Source: Aureimonas sp. AU22
Lineage (GTDB): Bacteria > Pseudomonadota > Alphaproteobacteria > Rhizobiales > Rhizobiaceae
NCBI RefSeq assembly: GCF_001463745.1
Contig: NZ_BBWJ01000025.1
Location: 1-61,266, forward strand
DNA: 61,266 bases
Direction of reading: 5' to 3'
In this document: positions 26,251-36,517 of the stretch, in pieces
Layout of the letters: the number at the start of each line of letters is the position of its first letter
How positions within the stretch are numbered: position 1 is the stretch's first letter
The notes under the pieces: generated by a model
The model's database searches: none
What the model saw: the letters and a program-made list of their open reading frames with translations, nothing else
Told to the model about the DNA's origin: nothing
Made by a program: the position numbers and the translations under genes

Positions 26251-27012
26251 ATGAAATGCCTCGTTGCCACCGCTCTCGCCCTCGCGCTCTCGAGCGGCGC
26301 GGCATTCGCTGGAAGCCTTGCGGACGTGCAATCGGCGAAGGCCCTGCGCATCGGGACCGAAGGCACCTATGCGCCGTTCACGTTTCACGACGCCTCCGGC
26401 CAGCTCGTCGGCTTCGACGTCGAGATCGGCCGGGAGGTCGCAAAGCGCCTGGGCGTGGAGGCCACGTTCGTCGAGGGCAAGTGGGATGGGTTGATCGCGG
26501 GCCTCGCCGCCGACCGCTACGATGCGGTGATCAACCAGGTCGGCATCACCGAGGAGCGCAAGGCGCGCTTCGACTTCTCCGATCCCTATATCGTATCCAA
26601 GGCCGTCCTGATCGTGAAGCAGGGCAACGAGGCGATCAAGGGCTTCGGCGATCTCAAGGGCAAGCGGGCGGCACAGTCCCTGACGTCGAACTACGGCCGC
26701 CTTGCGGAAGAGGCGGGCGCGACGCTTGTGGGAACGGACGGGTTCGACCAGTCGGTTCAGCTCGTGCTGACGGGCCGCGCCGACGCCACGATCAACGACA
26801 ACCTGTCCTTCCTCGACTTCAAGAAGCAGAAGCCCGACGCGCCCGTCGTCGTGGTCGCGACACAGGGCGAGGCCGCCGCCTCGGGGATCATCGTCCAGAA
26901 GGATAACCCCGATCTCGTCGCCGCGATCAACAAGGCGCTCGGCGAGATGAAGGCGGACGGCACCTACGAGGCGATCTCGCAGCGCTACTTCGGGGCCGAC
27001 GTCTCGCGCTGA
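26251..27012 (+). CDS. Amino-acid (cystine-type) ABC transporter substrate-binding protein
   Basis: The product is 253 residues starting at the ATG at 26251 (AAAGGA 8 bp upstream). A signal peptide ends near SGAAFAG. The mature part has the family 3 binding-protein motifs LRIGTEGTYAPFTF, GFDVEIGREVAKRLG and DAVINQVGITEERK. The last two, with the permease and ATPase sequences, point towards the FliY/TcyJ cystine-binding group. It delivers a polar or sulfur amino acid to the membrane components encoded next. Ligand assignment is by similarity only. Confidence 0.9.
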   Translation: MKCLVATALALALSSGAAFAGSLADVQSAKALRIGTEGTYAPFTFHDASGQLVGFDVEIGREVAKRLGVEATFVEGKWDGLIAGLAADRYDAVINQVGITEERKARFDFSDPYIVSKAVLIVKQGNEAIKGFGDLKGKRAAQSLTSNYGRLAEEAGATLVGTDGFDQSVQLVLTGRADATINDNLSFLDFKKQKPDAPVVVVATQGEAAASGIIVQKDNPDLVAAINKALGEMKADGTYEAISQRYFGADVSR

Positions 27013-27105
27013 GGCTGGCCCTCCCGTCTTCCGCGATCGATCGGCCGCCCTATCATCCCCGATGCGGGGCGGCTGCGTCGCGCAACGTGACAAGAACGGA
27101 TCGCT

Positions 27106-27786
27106 GTGCCTCCCAGCCTGCAACTCATGCTCGACTCGCTCTGGCCGCTGGTTCGGGCCGGGCTGACGTTCACGGTGCCGCTCGCCATCCTGTCGTTCGC
27201 CATCGGGCTGACGATCGGGTTCGCGACGGCGGTGGTCCGGTTGTTCGCGCCCAGGCCGATCGTGGCGATCGCGCGCTTCTACGTCTGGTTCATTCGCGGC
27301 ACGCCGCTGCTGGTGCAGCTGTTCGTCATCTTCTACGGACTGCCGAGCCTCGGCATCCTGATCGACGCCTTTCCCGCGGCCCTGATCGGCTTCTCGCTCA
27401 GCGTCGGCGCCTACACCTCAGAGATCATCCGCGCCGCCCTCTCGTCCATCCCGAAGGGCCAATGGGAGGCGGCCTACTCGATCGGCATGACGCAGCGCCA
27501 GGCGATGACGCGCACCGTGGTGCCCCAGGCGTTGCGCGTCGCCGTACCCTCGCTTTCGAACTCGTTCATATCCCTAGTCAAGGATACCTCGCTGGCCGCC
27601 GCGATCACGGTGCCGGAGCTGTTCCAGCAGGCTCAGCGGGTCGTCGCCGTGACCTACGAGCCGCTGATCCTCTACATCGAGGCGGCCCTGATATATCTGG
27701 CGCTGTCGTCCGTCCTGTCGGCGCTGCAGAACAGGCTGGAACGCCGATTCTCCAGCTATGGCGGATATGTCGAGGGCCGGTCATGA
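27106..27786 (+). CDS. Amino-acid ABC transporter permease, TcyL-like
   Basis: The product is 226 residues from a GTG. The characteristic run from [21 protein letters not shown] through [20 protein letters not shown] to [16 protein letters not shown] is nearly the same as in the TcyL/YecS cystine permease. It is a His/Glu/Gln/Arg/opine-type (HAAT) permease with about five membrane segments. It ends 4 bp inside the ATPase gene, so the two are translationally coupled. Confidence 0.92.
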   Translation: MPPSLQLMLDSLWPLVRAGLTFTVPLAILSFAIGLTIGFATAVVRLFAPRPIVAIARFYVWFIRGTPLLVQLFVIFYGLPSLGILIDAFPAALIGFSLSVGAYTSEIIRAALSSIPKGQWEAAYSIGMTQRQAMTRTVVPQALRVAVPSLSNSFISLVKDTSLAAAITVPELFQQAQRVVAVTYEPLILYIEAALIYLALSSVLSALQNRLERRFSSYGGYVEGRS

Positions 27787-28532
27787 TCCGCCTCTCGGGC
27801 CTTCGCAAGAGTTTCGGCGAGAACACCGTGTTGGACGGCGTCGATCTCGACATCGCGCCGGGGCGCGTCACCGCCTTGATCGGCCCCTCGGGCAGCGGCA
27901 AGAGCACGCTCCTGCGATGCGTCAACCTTCTCGAGGTTCCCGAAGCCGGCAGCCTCGAACTCGACACGCTGCGGATCACCTTCAACCCCGATGGGCGCCT
28001 GCCGCAGAAGGACGTTCTGGCCGTGCGGCGAAGCACCGGCATGGTGTTCCAGAACTTCCAGCTCTTTCCCCATCGCACGGTGATGGAGAACGTCACGGAA
28101 AGTCTCGTCATCGTCCAGCGGTGGCCGCTCGACCGGGCGCGGGCGCGGGCCGCGGAACTCCTGCGGACCGTCGGCATGGGGGACAAGGCGGACGCCTATC
28201 CCGCCACGCTTTCCGGCGGGCAGCAGCAACGCGTCGCCATCGCACGCGCACTCGCGGCGTCCCCGAAGCTGCTTCTGTGCGACGAGCCGACCTCGGCGCT
28301 CGATCCCGAACTCGCTGCCGAAGTCGTCGACGTCCTCGGCAGGCTCGCCGAGGACGGGATGACGATGCTGATGGCCACGCACGATCTGCGGCTCGCCGGC
28401 CGCATCGCCCAGCACGTGGTCTTTCTCCAGGGCGGCGAGATCGTCGAGCAGGGGCCGCCGGCGGAGATCTTCGGCCATCCGCGGGACGAGCGCACGATAC
28501 GCTTCGTGAGAACCCTGTCGAACACGGCCTGA
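27783..28532 (+). CDS. Amino-acid ABC transporter ATP-binding protein, TcyN-like
   Basis: The product is 249 residues. It has Walker [11 protein letters not shown]-loop [17 protein letters not shown], signature [14 protein letters not shown], Walker [15 protein letters not shown] and the switch histidine in MATHDLRLA. It completes the cystine-type importer with the preceding two genes. The sequence resembles TcyN (YecC) more than other HAAT ATPases. Confidence 0.94.
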   Translation: MIRLSGLRKSFGENTVLDGVDLDIAPGRVTALIGPSGSGKSTLLRCVNLLEVPEAGSLELDTLRITFNPDGRLPQKDVLAVRRSTGMVFQNFQLFPHRTVMENVTESLVIVQRWPLDRARARAAELLRTVGMGDKADAYPATLSGGQQQRVAIARALAASPKLLLCDEPTSALDPELAAEVVDVLGRLAEDGMTMLMATHDLRLAGRIAQHVVFLQGGEIVEQGPPAEIFGHPRDERTIRFVRTLSNTA

Positions 28533-28672
28533 CAGGCCTGCCCGCGTTCGGACGGCGTCTCGTCGCCCTTCGCCCCGGGGTGCCGATCAACGAAACCTTC
28601 ACTGGAACGGCTTACACCGGAACCGTCGCCGTCACGGTGCGGCCGGCCGGCATCGTCCAGAGATGGTTCTCC

Positions 28673-30568
28673 ATGTTTCCCAAGCTTACGATATCGCGCA
28701 AGCTGATCCTTGCCTTCGCGGCGATCATGGTCGTTCTCTTTGCGGCGAACGGCCTGCTCTGGTCGAGCATGTCGGATGCTTCGTCCGCCAACGGCGCGCA
28801 GACGAACAACCTGATGGCCTCGTTGCAGGCCGAGCGCATGCGCGCATCGCTGTATCGCCAGCAGAACGCCATCGGCAACAATCTCCTCACCGGCGAGGAG
28901 CGCTTCCTCAAGACCTATGCTGACGCCAAGAGCGGCTTCGGGAAGGCCGCCGACGAGTTCCTCGCCTTGTCTCCCTCGGACGAGCAGCGGTCGAAGGTCT
29001 CGACGGCGCGCACGGTGGTCGAGACCTGGTGGGACAAGGCCGGCAATCGCATGATCGAGCTCGGCCGCGATCCCGCGACCCGGGCCGAGGCGCTGGCCCT
29101 GCCCAAGCAGTTCCCGCTGACGCAGGCCTACGACCTGCTTGACGACGCCCTGAAGGTCCAGCAGGAACTCATCGCCTCGAACGGCGCGTCCGCCGACGTC
29201 GCGAACACGATGTCCATGCGCACGATGGTCGGCTCGCTCGCGATCAGCGGCGCCATCGCCCTCCTCATGGGCTGGATGCTGGTCCGCACGATCTCGCGGC
29301 CGATCGTCGGGCTGACCGGCGCGATGCGCCGGCTGGCAGCGGGCGACACCTCGATCCACATCCCCGAAACCGAGCGCCGCGACGAGATCGGCGACATGGC
29401 CGGCGCGGTCCAGGTCTTCAAGGACGCGGCGCTGGAAAAGCTCCGGCTCGAAGCGGAGGCCGAGGCCAGCCGCGAGACCCGTGCGGCCGGTGCGGCCCGT
29501 CAGGCGGCGATCGATCAGGCGAAGGCGGAGGACCTGCGCGTCTTCGTCCATCTTGTCGAGGAAAGCTTCCAGAGCCTTTCGCAAGGCGACCTCACCGTGC
29601 GCATGGCCGCGACCACCGCACCCGAATTCGAGCCCATCCGCCGGACGTTCAACGCGTCGGTGGAAGCTCTCGAAGGCGCGATCGGAACGGTGGTCGAATC
29701 CGTCGGCACGATCCGCCTCGGGCTCGGTGAGATCGCGGCGGCCTCGGGTGACCTCGCCCATCGCACCGAACAGCAGGCGGCCTCGCTGGAGGAAACCGTT
29801 GCGGCGCTCGCGGACGTGACGGTCACCATCGACGGAACGGCGGCCGGGGCCGGCGACGCGCAGCGGGCGGCTTCCGGCACGGAGCGGGTCGCTGCGGCCG
29901 GCGGCGAGATCGTCGCCCGCGCGGTGACGGCCATGGCCGCGATCAAGGCGTCGTCGGACCAGATCGGGCGGATCATCGGCGTCATCGACGAGATCGCCTT
30001 CCAGACCAACCTCCTGGCGCTGAACGCCGGTGTCGAGGCCGCGCGCGCCGGGGAAGCGGGCCGTGGCTTCGCCGTGGTGGCGCAGGAAGTGCGCGGCCTT
30101 GCCCAGCGCTCGGCGGAAGCGGCCAAGGAGATCAAGTCGCTGATCTCGAGCTCCGCCTCGCAGGTCTCGATCGGCGTCGACCTCGTCTCCGCCTCCGGCT
30201 CGTCGCTCGAGGACATCGTCGCCAAGGTCGGCGACGTCAGCGGGATCGTCTCTCGCATCGCCGAAAGCGCGAGCGATCAGGCGCGGCGTTTGAAGGAGGT
30301 CGCGTCCGCGGCCGACCAGATGGATCACGTGACGCAGCAGAATGCGGCCATGGTCGAGGAAACCACCGCGGCGGCCAAGGCCTTGACGGACGAGACGGAA
30401 CGGCTCGCCGCCCTCACGCGGCGTTTCCGGATCCGCTCGGCGATCGCCGCCCCGCCCGCCGCGCGGGCGACAACGCCCCGCGCGCCCGTGGTGCAGATGC
30501 GCACGCTCGGCTCCGGCGGCGCTGCCGCGAGGCCCGTCTCCGCTGCATCCGAATGGGAAGACTTCTGA
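28673..30568 (+). CDS. Methyl-accepting chemotaxis protein
   Basis: The product is about 631 residues: first membrane helix near residues 8-30, a four-helix-bundle-like periplasmic domain, second helix near 180-202 ([14 protein letters not shown]), HAMP ([25 protein letters not shown]), a coiled linker, a second HAMP-like segment ([10 protein letters not shown]) and the signalling domain with the highly conserved [20 protein letters not shown] and [20 protein letters not shown]. It ends in EWEDF, which looks like the CheR-binding C-terminal pentapeptide (xWxxF). It starts 140 bp after the cystine transporter operon, so it may sense something related or be independent. Confidence 0.95.
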   Translation: MFPKLTISRKLILAFAAIMVVLFAANGLLWSSMSDASSANGAQTNNLMASLQAERMRASLYRQQNAIGNNLLTGEERFLKTYADAKSGFGKAADEFLALSPSDEQRSKVSTARTVVETWWDKAGNRMIELGRDPATRAEALALPKQFPLTQAYDLLDDALKVQQELIASNGASADVANTMSMRTMVGSLAISGAIALLMGWMLVRTISRPIVGLTGAMRRLAAGDTSIHIPETERRDEIGDMAGAVQVFKDAALEKLRLEAEAEASRETRAAGAARQAAIDQAKAEDLRVFVHLVEESFQSLSQGDLTVRMAATTAPEFEPIRRTFNASVEALEGAIGTVVESVGTIRLGLGEIAAASGDLAHRTEQQAASLEETVAALADVTVTIDGTAAGAGDAQRAASGTERVAAAGGEIVARAVTAMAAIKASSDQIGRIIGVIDEIAFQTNLLALNAGVEAARAGEAGRGFAVVAQEVRGLAQRSAEAAKEIKSLISSSASQVSIGVDLVSASGSSLEDIVAKVGDVSGIVSRIAESASDQARRLKEVASAADQMDHVTQQNAAMVEETTAAAKALTDETERLAALTRRFRIRSAIAAPPAARATTPRAPVVQMRTLGSGGAAARPVSAASEWEDF

Positions 30569-30694
30569 GGCGCACGCCCTGACGCCGTCCGGCCGCCGCC
30601 CGCTCGTTGTCAGGGTGCCCAAGGCGGAAGTGCTTCATCGAAGGCGTTCCGACCGCAAGCAGGAGGGCGATCCTGGTTCCCGCGTTAGCGCGCG

Positions 30695-31399
30695 CTAGCC
30701 AACGTCTGCCCGAAGCAACGGATCGGCCCCGTCCTCGCCGGCCGCACGATGGGACGGCGAGATCCGGTCGACGGCCCGTTCCACGATGGACAGGTGCTCC
30801 AGCATGGCGCGCGCCGCGCGATCGGCGTCGCCATCGAGGATGGCGGCCACCACGGCCCCGTGCTCGCGCTGCGAATGGGCGATGCGGTGCAGCGCCTCGA
30901 ACTGCATCCGGCGGAAGGGGGCGAGCCGGCGGCGCACGGAGCGGGTCGTCTCCTCCAGGAAGCCGTTGTGCGAGCCGGCATAGAGCGCGTCGTGGAACTG
31001 CTCGTTGTGCGCGAGGTAGCCGCCGACGTCGCCGCGCAGCACCAGTTCGGCGCCGTGCGCGTGGAGATGCGATAGCGCCTCGCATTCGCCCGGCGTCATC
31101 GCCTCGGCCGACAGCCGGGCGCAGAGCGCTTCCAACTCGCCCATGACGCGGAAGATGTCGTGAAGCTCGCGTTCGCCGACATTGGTGACGATCGTGCCGC
31201 GATGGGGGCGGGACAGGGCAAGCCCGATCGATTCGAGCTGGCGCAGCGCCTCGCGGATCGGCGTACGCGAGACGCCGAACTCGGCCGCAAGGCTCGTCTC
31301 GTCGAGCGCCTCGCCGGGGCGAAGGATGCCGTGGACGATCCGATCGGACAGGACCTCGCGGATCATGTCCGCCTGCGTGCGCTTGGGATGCTTCGTCAT
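30695..31399 (-). CDS. GntR family regulator, FCD domain, last gene of the biuret/cyanurate operon
   Basis: The product is 234 residues: winged helix (EVLSDRIVHGILRPGEALD, LAAEFGVSRTPIREALRQLES) followed by a helical FCD domain with the metal/ligand-like histidines in HNEQFHDALY and AHSQREHGAVV. It is the terminal gene of the ten-gene minus-strand set, 10 bp past the allophanate hydrolase start-to-stop unit. Its position, and the palindrome at 40733-40744 in front of the first gene, suggest that it controls the operon, probably releasing on a pathway intermediate. Confidence 0.9.
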   Translation of the reverse strand: MTKHPKRTQADMIREVLSDRIVHGILRPGEALDETSLAAEFGVSRTPIREALRQLESIGLALSRPHRGTIVTNVGERELHDIFRVMGELEALCARLSAEAMTPGECEALSHLHAHGAELVLRGDVGGYLAHNEQFHDALYAGSHNGFLEETTRSVRRRLAPFRRMQFEALHRIAHSQREHGAVVAAILDGDADRAARAMLEHLSIVERAVDRISPSHRAAGEDGADPLLRADVG

Positions 31400-31409
31400 T
31401 GCGCCAGTA

Positions 31410-33206
31410 TCAGGCGGCTTGGGCGCGCGAGGCAATGTAGGTCCGCCAGCCGCCGAACTCGGTGATCTCGGTGGCCCCGTCGAGCGCGGCCGGCTCGCAC
31501 AGGAAGCCGGACACCTCGGACCCGTCGTCGAGCACGAGCTTGCCGATCCCGAGCGGCTGGGGAATGGCGGCGACGAAACGGCCGAAGGCGGCGGGCGAGA
31601 GCCGCCAGACCTCCACGGCGATGCCCGGTCCCGCAAAGCCCGGCGCGCGCACGAGACCGGGCTTGGGCGGCACGGTGCCCGCGAGCGCGTAGAGGCGATA
31701 GCCCGGCGCGGTGCGGGCTTCCGTCAGGAGCGCGCCGCCGAGCTCCGTCAGCTGACCGTTCAGCGGCATGCCGGTGAGGTGGGCGCCGACGACCGCGATG
31801 GCGATGTCGTCGGTCGGCCTGTCGGCGACCGCGGGCGGCTGGAGGGTGCGGTCGACACCGGCCCCGGTTTCGGCCGCCGCGTGGAGGCGGGCGGCGAAGG
31901 GGGCGAGCGCCTCGTCCGTGTCGCTCGGGGCGACGAGCTGCACGCCGAAGGGCAGGCCGGCCTCCGTGAAGCCGGCGGGCACGGCGATGGCGGCGCAGCC
32001 GAAGAAGTTGGCGAAGTTGGTGTAGCGGCCGAAGCGGGCATTCAGCGCGACCGGATCGCCCCGCATCGCCTCGACCGTCTGGATGTCCGGCGAGGTCGGC
32101 AGGAGGAGGGCGTCGACCTTCGCCCACTCGCGCTCGGCTTCGCGCCGCAGCGCCTCCAGCCGGTAGCGACCGGCGAAGGCATCCACCGCGGTCATGCCCC
32201 GCGCGCCCTCGATGATGGTGCGCACCGTGGCGTCCATCGCGCCCGGTGCCCGGTCGATGAACGGCAGGACGGCGTGCAACCGCTCGGCCACCCAGGGGCC
32301 CTCGTAGAGCAGCGCCGCCGCCTCGCGGAACGGCCGGTAGTCGAAGCGGACGATCTCGGCGCCGAGCGTGCGGGCGCGTTCGACGCTCGCCGCGTAGAGC
32401 GCGCGATAGCCCTCGTTGCCGAAGAATTCGAGTTCGTCGTCCTCGGGCACGCCGACGCGCAGGCGCGCGGGCAGCGCGGCCTCGCTGAGGCGCCGCGAGA
32501 AGGGGTCGCTTTCCTCGAAGCCCTCGGCCACCCGCCGCACCTCCAACCCGTCGGCGACGGAAGCCGCGAAAACGGTGACGACGTCGAGCGAACGGCAGGC
32601 CGGCACGACGCCCGCGGTGGCGACGCGGCCGGGCGAGGGCTTGATGCCGACGATGTTGTTGAAGGCGGCGGGCACGCGGCCGGAGCCCGCCGTGTCGGTG
32701 CCGAGCGAGAAGGCGGCCAGGCCCGCCGCCACCGCGACGCCCGAGCCCGAGGACGAGCCACCCGAAACGTACCTCGCGTCGAAGACGCAGCGCGGCGCGC
32801 CATAGGGCGAGCGCGTGCCGTTAAGGCCGGTGGCGAACTGGTCGAGATTGGTCTTGCCGATGACGAGGGCGCCTGCCGCCTTTAGCCGGGCCACGACCGG
32901 CGCATCCGCCGCCGGCTCGTAGGCGAAGTCGGGACACCCGGCGGTGGTGGGCAGGCCGGCGACGTCGATATTGTCCTTGACCGCGACGGGCAGGCCCCAG
33001 AGCGGCAGGGAGTTGGGCTCCGGCGCGCGTGCGAGAATGTCGGCAACGGCTGCGCGGAGCGCGTCCGGCGCGGTCCGCGCGATGAAGATCGCGGGATCGG
33101 CCGCCGCCAGCCGTTCGAGAAGGGCGTCCACCATCTCCGGCAGGGTCAGGCCGGACGCATAGGCAGCCCGAAGACGGGCGAAGTCGAGGACGGTGGGCAG
33201 TGTCAT
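31410..33206 (-). CDS. atzF: Allophanate hydrolase
   Basis: The product is 598 residues, the AtzF length. The N-terminal amidase-signature domain has the Ser-cisSer-Lys triad: Lys77 in AVKDNIDVAG, Ser151 in YVSGGSSSGSG and Ser175 in GTDTAGSGRVPA. The C-terminal part (residues about 440-598, with GAHLTGMPLNGQLTELG and YRLYALAGTVPPKPG) is the AtzF-specific domain. AtzF hydrolyses allophanate to ammonia and CO2 (via N-carboxycarbamate). No urea carboxylase is seen anywhere in the window, so the substrate would come from biuret rather than urea. The upstream ATG at 33206 is used because homology begins there, and the cupin gene ends 21 bp earlier. Confidence 0.93.
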   Translation of the reverse strand: MTLPTVLDFARLRAAYASGLTLPEMVDALLERLAAADPAIFIARTAPDALRAAVADILARAPEPNSLPLWGLPVAVKDNIDVAGLPTTAGCPDFAYEPAADAPVVARLKAAGALVIGKTNLDQFATGLNGTRSPYGAPRCVFDARYVSGGSSSGSGVAVAAGLAAFSLGTDTAGSGRVPAAFNNIVGIKPSPGRVATAGVVPACRSLDVVTVFAASVADGLEVRRVAEGFEESDPFSRRLSEAALPARLRVGVPEDDELEFFGNEGYRALYAASVERARTLGAEIVRFDYRPFREAAALLYEGPWVAERLHAVLPFIDRAPGAMDATVRTIIEGARGMTAVDAFAGRYRLEALRREAEREWAKVDALLLPTSPDIQTVEAMRGDPVALNARFGRYTNFANFFGCAAIAVPAGFTEAGLPFGVQLVAPSDTDEALAPFAARLHAAAETGAGVDRTLQPPAVADRPTDDIAIAVVGAHLTGMPLNGQLTELGGALLTEARTAPGYRLYALAGTVPPKPGLVRAPGFAGPGIAVEVWRLSPAAFGRFVAAIPQPLGIGKLVLDDGSEVSGFLCEPAALDGATEITEFGGWRTYIASRAQAA

Positions 33207-33226
33207 GTCGCGGGCTTTCGAAAGGG

Positions 33227-33580
33227 TCAGGCGTCGCCGAGGATGCGCACGGGGGCCGCCCAGGAGATGAGGACAGTGCAGCCCTCGTCGGACCAGACGC
33301 GGTGGACGCTGCCGGGCGGGTTGAGGACGACGTCGCCGGCCCGGTAGGTGCCGCGCTCGTCGCTCTGGCTCCCCGCGAGGACGAGGATCGTCTCGAGGCC
33401 GGTATGCTCGTGGCGTGGCACGCCGGCGCCCGGCCGGTAGCGCAGGAGGGCCAGCGCAGGACCGCCGCTTTCCCCCGGCCGCTGGAGATGCGCGATCTCG
33501 ACGCCCTCGCGGAACGGCTCGAAGGCGGCGTCGCAAAAGGCGCCCGTGGCCAGGCCCGGAAAATGCACGGGGTCGCTCAT
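33227..33580 (-). CDS. Small cupin-domain protein
   Basis: The product is 117 residues forming a single cupin fold. The metal-binding motif is seen as [16 protein letters not shown] (His-x-His and Glu) followed by [21 protein letters not shown] with a second histidine. Its ATG overlaps the upstream cysteine-hydrolase gene by 4 bp. Function is unknown; in this setting it may be a ring- or ureide-binding enzyme or an accessory to the hydrolases. Similar ChrR-type cupins also act as sensors, so enzyme activity should not be assumed. Confidence 0.85.
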   Translation of the reverse strand: MSDPVHFPGLATGAFCDAAFEPFREGVEIAHLQRPGESGGPALALLRYRPGAGVPRHEHTGLETILVLAGSQSDERGTYRAGDVVLNPPGSVHRVWSDEGCTVLISWAAPVRILGDA

Positions 33581-34239
33581 GCGAGGGCCTCCAGGATGGC
33601 GTCCGTCTCTGCGGTCCAGCCGACGATCGCGCCTTGCGCGCGGATCATCGCGAGCGTCGCGGCCTTGAATTCGGGGAAGTAGCTTTCGGTCGCGTCCTCG
33701 GCGAGCAGGCACTCGTAGCCCCGGTCGTTGGCCTCGCGCATCGTGGTCTGGACGCAGACCTCCGTGGTGACGCCGGCGAAGACGAGCTGTCGCAGGCCGA
33801 GCCTTTCAAGCTCCGCGTCCAGCGGTGTCGCGTGGAAGGCACCCTTGCCGGGCTTGTCGAGCACCAACTCGCCCGGCAGGGGCGCGAGGTCGGGCACGAT
33901 GTCGGCGCCTGGCTCGCCGCGGACGAGGATGCGCCCCATCGGGCCGGGATCGCCGATGCGTTTTCCCTCGGGGCCGCGCAGACGCTTGGCCGGCGGGCAG
34001 TCCGACAGGTCGGGCGCATGGCACTCGCGCGTGTGGATCACCGGGCGCCCGGCGGCGCGAAAGCCCGCGATCAGTTTCGCCACGGCGGGCACGATCGCCT
34101 GGAGCGGGTGCACGTCGTTGCCGAGACTCTCGCCGAAGCCGCCGGGCTCGAGGAAGTCGCGCTGCATGTCGATGACGACGAGGCCGACGCGGGCCGGGTC
34201 GAGCGCGAACGCAAAGGGCAGGGCGGAAACGGTTCCCAT
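33577..34239 (-). CDS. Isochorismatase-family cysteine hydrolase, BiuH-like paralogue
   Basis: The product is 220 residues. The catalytic triad of the family is present: Asp24 in VVIDMQRDF, Lys129 in LDKPGKGAF and Cys162 in [20 protein letters not shown]. Overall it parallels the biuret hydrolase gene at 35804-36505 (same [16 protein letters not shown] and [14 protein letters not shown] stretches) but lacks the CCGATD region of BiuH, so the substrate may differ. Candidates are carboxybiuret, ureidoformate-type or other ureide amides. It is in the same operon, overlapping both neighbours. Confidence 0.88.
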   Translation of the reverse strand: MGTVSALPFAFALDPARVGLVVIDMQRDFLEPGGFGESLGNDVHPLQAIVPAVAKLIAGFRAAGRPVIHTRECHAPDLSDCPPAKRLRGPEGKRIGDPGPMGRILVRGEPGADIVPDLAPLPGELVLDKPGKGAFHATPLDAELERLGLRQLVFAGVTTEVCVQTTMREANDRGYECLLAEDATESYFPEFKAATLAMIRAQGAIVGWTAETDAILEALA

Positions 34240-35807
34240 CAGACGTGCCCCGCCATGGCGCGGCCGATCGCGAACGGATCGGCCGCCGCGCCGCCGGGCG
34301 TCTCCATCACGATCCGCCCCTCGAAGAGGACGAGGATGCGGTCCGACAGCGCGATCACCTCGTCGAGGTCTTCGGAGACGAGGAGGACGGCCGTGCCCCG
34401 GTTGCGCGCGGCCATCAGCTGGGCGCGGATGTCGGCGACCGCCCCGAAGTCGAGCCCGAAGCACGGGTTGGCGACGACGAGGAGGTCGGTCTCGCCCTGA
34501 AGCTCGCGGGCGAGCACCGCGCGCTGCACGTTGCCGCCCGACAGCGTGGCGATCGGCGAGCCGGGGCTCTGCGTCTTCACCGAGTAGGCCGCGATCAGCC
34601 GCTCGGCGTCGCGCCGCATGCGGGCGCGGTCGAGGAGGCGGATCGGCGCGCCCGCCTCGTCGCGGTCGAAGGAGCGGAAGGCGAGGTTGTCGGAGACCGA
34701 CATGCGGCCGACGCAGGCGTTGCGCAACGGCTCCTCCGGCAGGCAGCGGACCCGCCGCGCCTGCGCCTCGGCCCGGCTCGCCCGGTAGATCTTGCCCCCG
34801 ACCTCGAGTACGCCGCCGTCCGCCGGTGTCTGTCCCGAGAGGACCTCGACTAGCGTCGTCTGGCCGTTGCCCGAGATGCCGGCGATGCCGACGATCTCGC
34901 CGGGCGCAACCTCCAGATGGTCGATCGCGATCGCGCCCCGACTGCCCGGCAGGCCGGCGGTGAGGTTTTCCAGCCGCAGCACCGGCGGCGCGGTGGGCGA
35001 GGCCGTGCGGGCGGGGGCCTCGGTGAGTTCACGCTCGCCGATCATCATCCGCGCCATGTCCTCGACGGTGAGGTCCGCCACCTTGCCGCCGCCGGCGGCA
35101 CGTCCCTTTCGCAGCACGCTGACCCGGTCGCAGAACCGCGTGACCTCCGAGAACTTGTGGGTGATGAGGAGCACGGCCATGCCGGTCTCGGCGGCGCGGG
35201 TGCGCAGGAAGGACAGCACCTCCTCCGCCTCGCCCGGCGTCAGCACCGAGGTCGGCTCGTCGAGCACGAGGACGCGGGAGCCGAGATAGAGCTGCTTCAG
35301 GATCTCGGTCTTCTGCCGCTCGCCGGCCGACAGGCGGTCCACGGCGACATCGAGCGGCACGCGGAGCGGCATCGTCTCCATGAAGGCGGCGAGGCGCCGG
35401 CGCTCGGCCCGCCAGTCCACGACGCGCGGCACCGTGGCGCCGGCCATCACGAGGTTCTCCAGAACGCTCATCGCGGGCACCAGCGTGAAGTGCTGATAGA
35501 CCATGCCGAGGCCGAGCCGGCGCGCGTCGCGCGGCGAGCCGACGGCCACCTCGCGACCGTCGAGCACCACGGCGCCGGCGTCCGGCCGGTGGTAGCCGAG
35601 AATGCATTTCACGAGCGTCGACTTGCCCGCCCCGTTCTCGCCGAGCAGCGCGTGGAACTCGCCGGGATGGAGCGCGATCGTCACGTCGTCGAGCGCCGTG
35701 AAGGCGCCGAACCGCTTGGTGAGGCCGACGGCTTCGAGAAGTGGGCGCGATCCACGCGTCTCGGCGGCCTCGGGCTCGTCGTCGGGCAGCGCCTCCAGCG
35801 CGCTCAT
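34239..35807 (-). CDS. BMP-family ABC transporter ATP-binding protein (two nucleotide-binding domains)
   Basis: The product is 522 residues with two ABC domains. The first has Walker [12 protein letters not shown], signature [12 protein letters not shown] and Walker [14 protein letters not shown]. The second has the family-typical degenerate Walker [15 protein letters not shown] and the signature [12 protein letters not shown]. This is the BmpC/NupO-like energy subunit of nucleoside-type importers. It sits between two cysteine hydrolases; its stop shares one base with the next start, so the operon is very compact. The other subunits are encoded upstream at 37544-40700. Confidence 0.92.
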   Translation of the reverse strand: MSALEALPDDEPEAAETRGSRPLLEAVGLTKRFGAFTALDDVTIALHPGEFHALLGENGAGKSTLVKCILGYHRPDAGAVVLDGREVAVGSPRDARRLGLGMVYQHFTLVPAMSVLENLVMAGATVPRVVDWRAERRRLAAFMETMPLRVPLDVAVDRLSAGERQKTEILKQLYLGSRVLVLDEPTSVLTPGEAEEVLSFLRTRAAETGMAVLLITHKFSEVTRFCDRVSVLRKGRAAGGGKVADLTVEDMARMMIGERELTEAPARTASPTAPPVLRLENLTAGLPGSRGAIAIDHLEVAPGEIVGIAGISGNGQTTLVEVLSGQTPADGGVLEVGGKIYRASRAEAQARRVRCLPEEPLRNACVGRMSVSDNLAFRSFDRDEAGAPIRLLDRARMRRDAERLIAAYSVKTQSPGSPIATLSGGNVQRAVLARELQGETDLLVVANPCFGLDFGAVADIRAQLMAARNRGTAVLLVSEDLDEVIALSDRILVLFEGRIVMETPGGAAADPFAIGRAMAGHV

Positions 35808-36505
35808 GCGGTGATCGCCTCGATCAACGCGGCGCTCGAGGCCACGGCGCCGAAGACGCCGCCCTGCATGGTCACCATCTTGATCGCGGCCTCGTGGTTG
35901 CCGCGGTCGGTGGCGCCGCAGCAGTCCTCCAGGATCACGCACTCGAAGCCGCGGTCGTTGGCCTCGCGCATGGTGGTGTGGACGCAGACGTCGGTGGTGA
36001 TGCCGGTGAGGACGATGTTGCGGATGCCGCGCGCGTGGAGGATCAGCTCGAGGTCGGTGGCGCAGAACGAGCCCTTGCCGGGCTTGTCGATGACGACCTC
36101 GCCGGGCAGGGGCGCGAGTTCGGGGATGATCTCCCAGCCCGGCTCGCCGCGCACCAGGATGCGCCCGCAGGGGCCGGGATCGCCGATGCCGGCGCCGATC
36201 TGGCGCGAACGCCAGCGCTTGTTGGCGGGAAGGTCGGCCAGGTCCGGCCGATGCCCCTCGCGCGTGTGGATGATGGGGAAGCCCCTGTCGCGCATGGCGG
36301 CGAGAACGCTACGGATCGGTTCGATCGGCGCGCGTGTCAGCTGGAGGTCGTAGCCCATCTTGTCGACATAGCCGCCGGGGCCGCAGAAGTCGGTCTGCAT
36401 GTCGATGATGACGAGCGCAGTGGTCGCGGGCGCAAGGCTCCCATCGTAGGGCCAGCGATAGGGGGTGGAGGCGATCGTGAGACCGGCGGCGTTCAGCGTG
36501 TCCAT
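35804..36505 (-). CDS. biuH: Biuret amidohydrolase
   Basis: The product is 233 residues. It aligns along its length with the biuret hydrolase of Rhizobium leguminosarum bv. viciae 3841 as I recall that sequence: [83 protein letters not shown] and [20 protein letters not shown] (each piece given within limits as motif only). Catalytic Asp35, Lys141 and Cys174, and Gln214 in MQGGVFG, occupy the expected places. It cleaves biuret to allophanate and ammonia. Its neighbours, AtzF and an AtzD-family enzyme, complete the pathway from cyanuric acid. Confidence 0.92.
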   Translation of the reverse strand: MDTLNAAGLTIASTPYRWPYDGSLAPATTALVIIDMQTDFCGPGGYVDKMGYDLQLTRAPIEPIRSVLAAMRDRGFPIIHTREGHRPDLADLPANKRWRSRQIGAGIGDPGPCGRILVRGEPGWEIIPELAPLPGEVVIDKPGKGSFCATDLELILHARGIRNIVLTGITTDVCVHTTMREANDRGFECVILEDCCGATDRGNHEAAIKMVTMQGGVFGAVASSAALIEAITA

Positions 36506-36517
36506 CGCTCCGGCTCC

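Noticed and set aside
30686-30697. Palindrome TAGCGCGCGCTA at the GntR stop codon
   Set aside because: It is short, GC-repeat like and includes the stop; no T-run or neighbouring promoter, so chance is likely.
34239-35807. Degenerate second Walker A in the BMP-type ATPase as damage
   Set aside because: GNGQ in the second nucleotide-binding domain is usual for this family.
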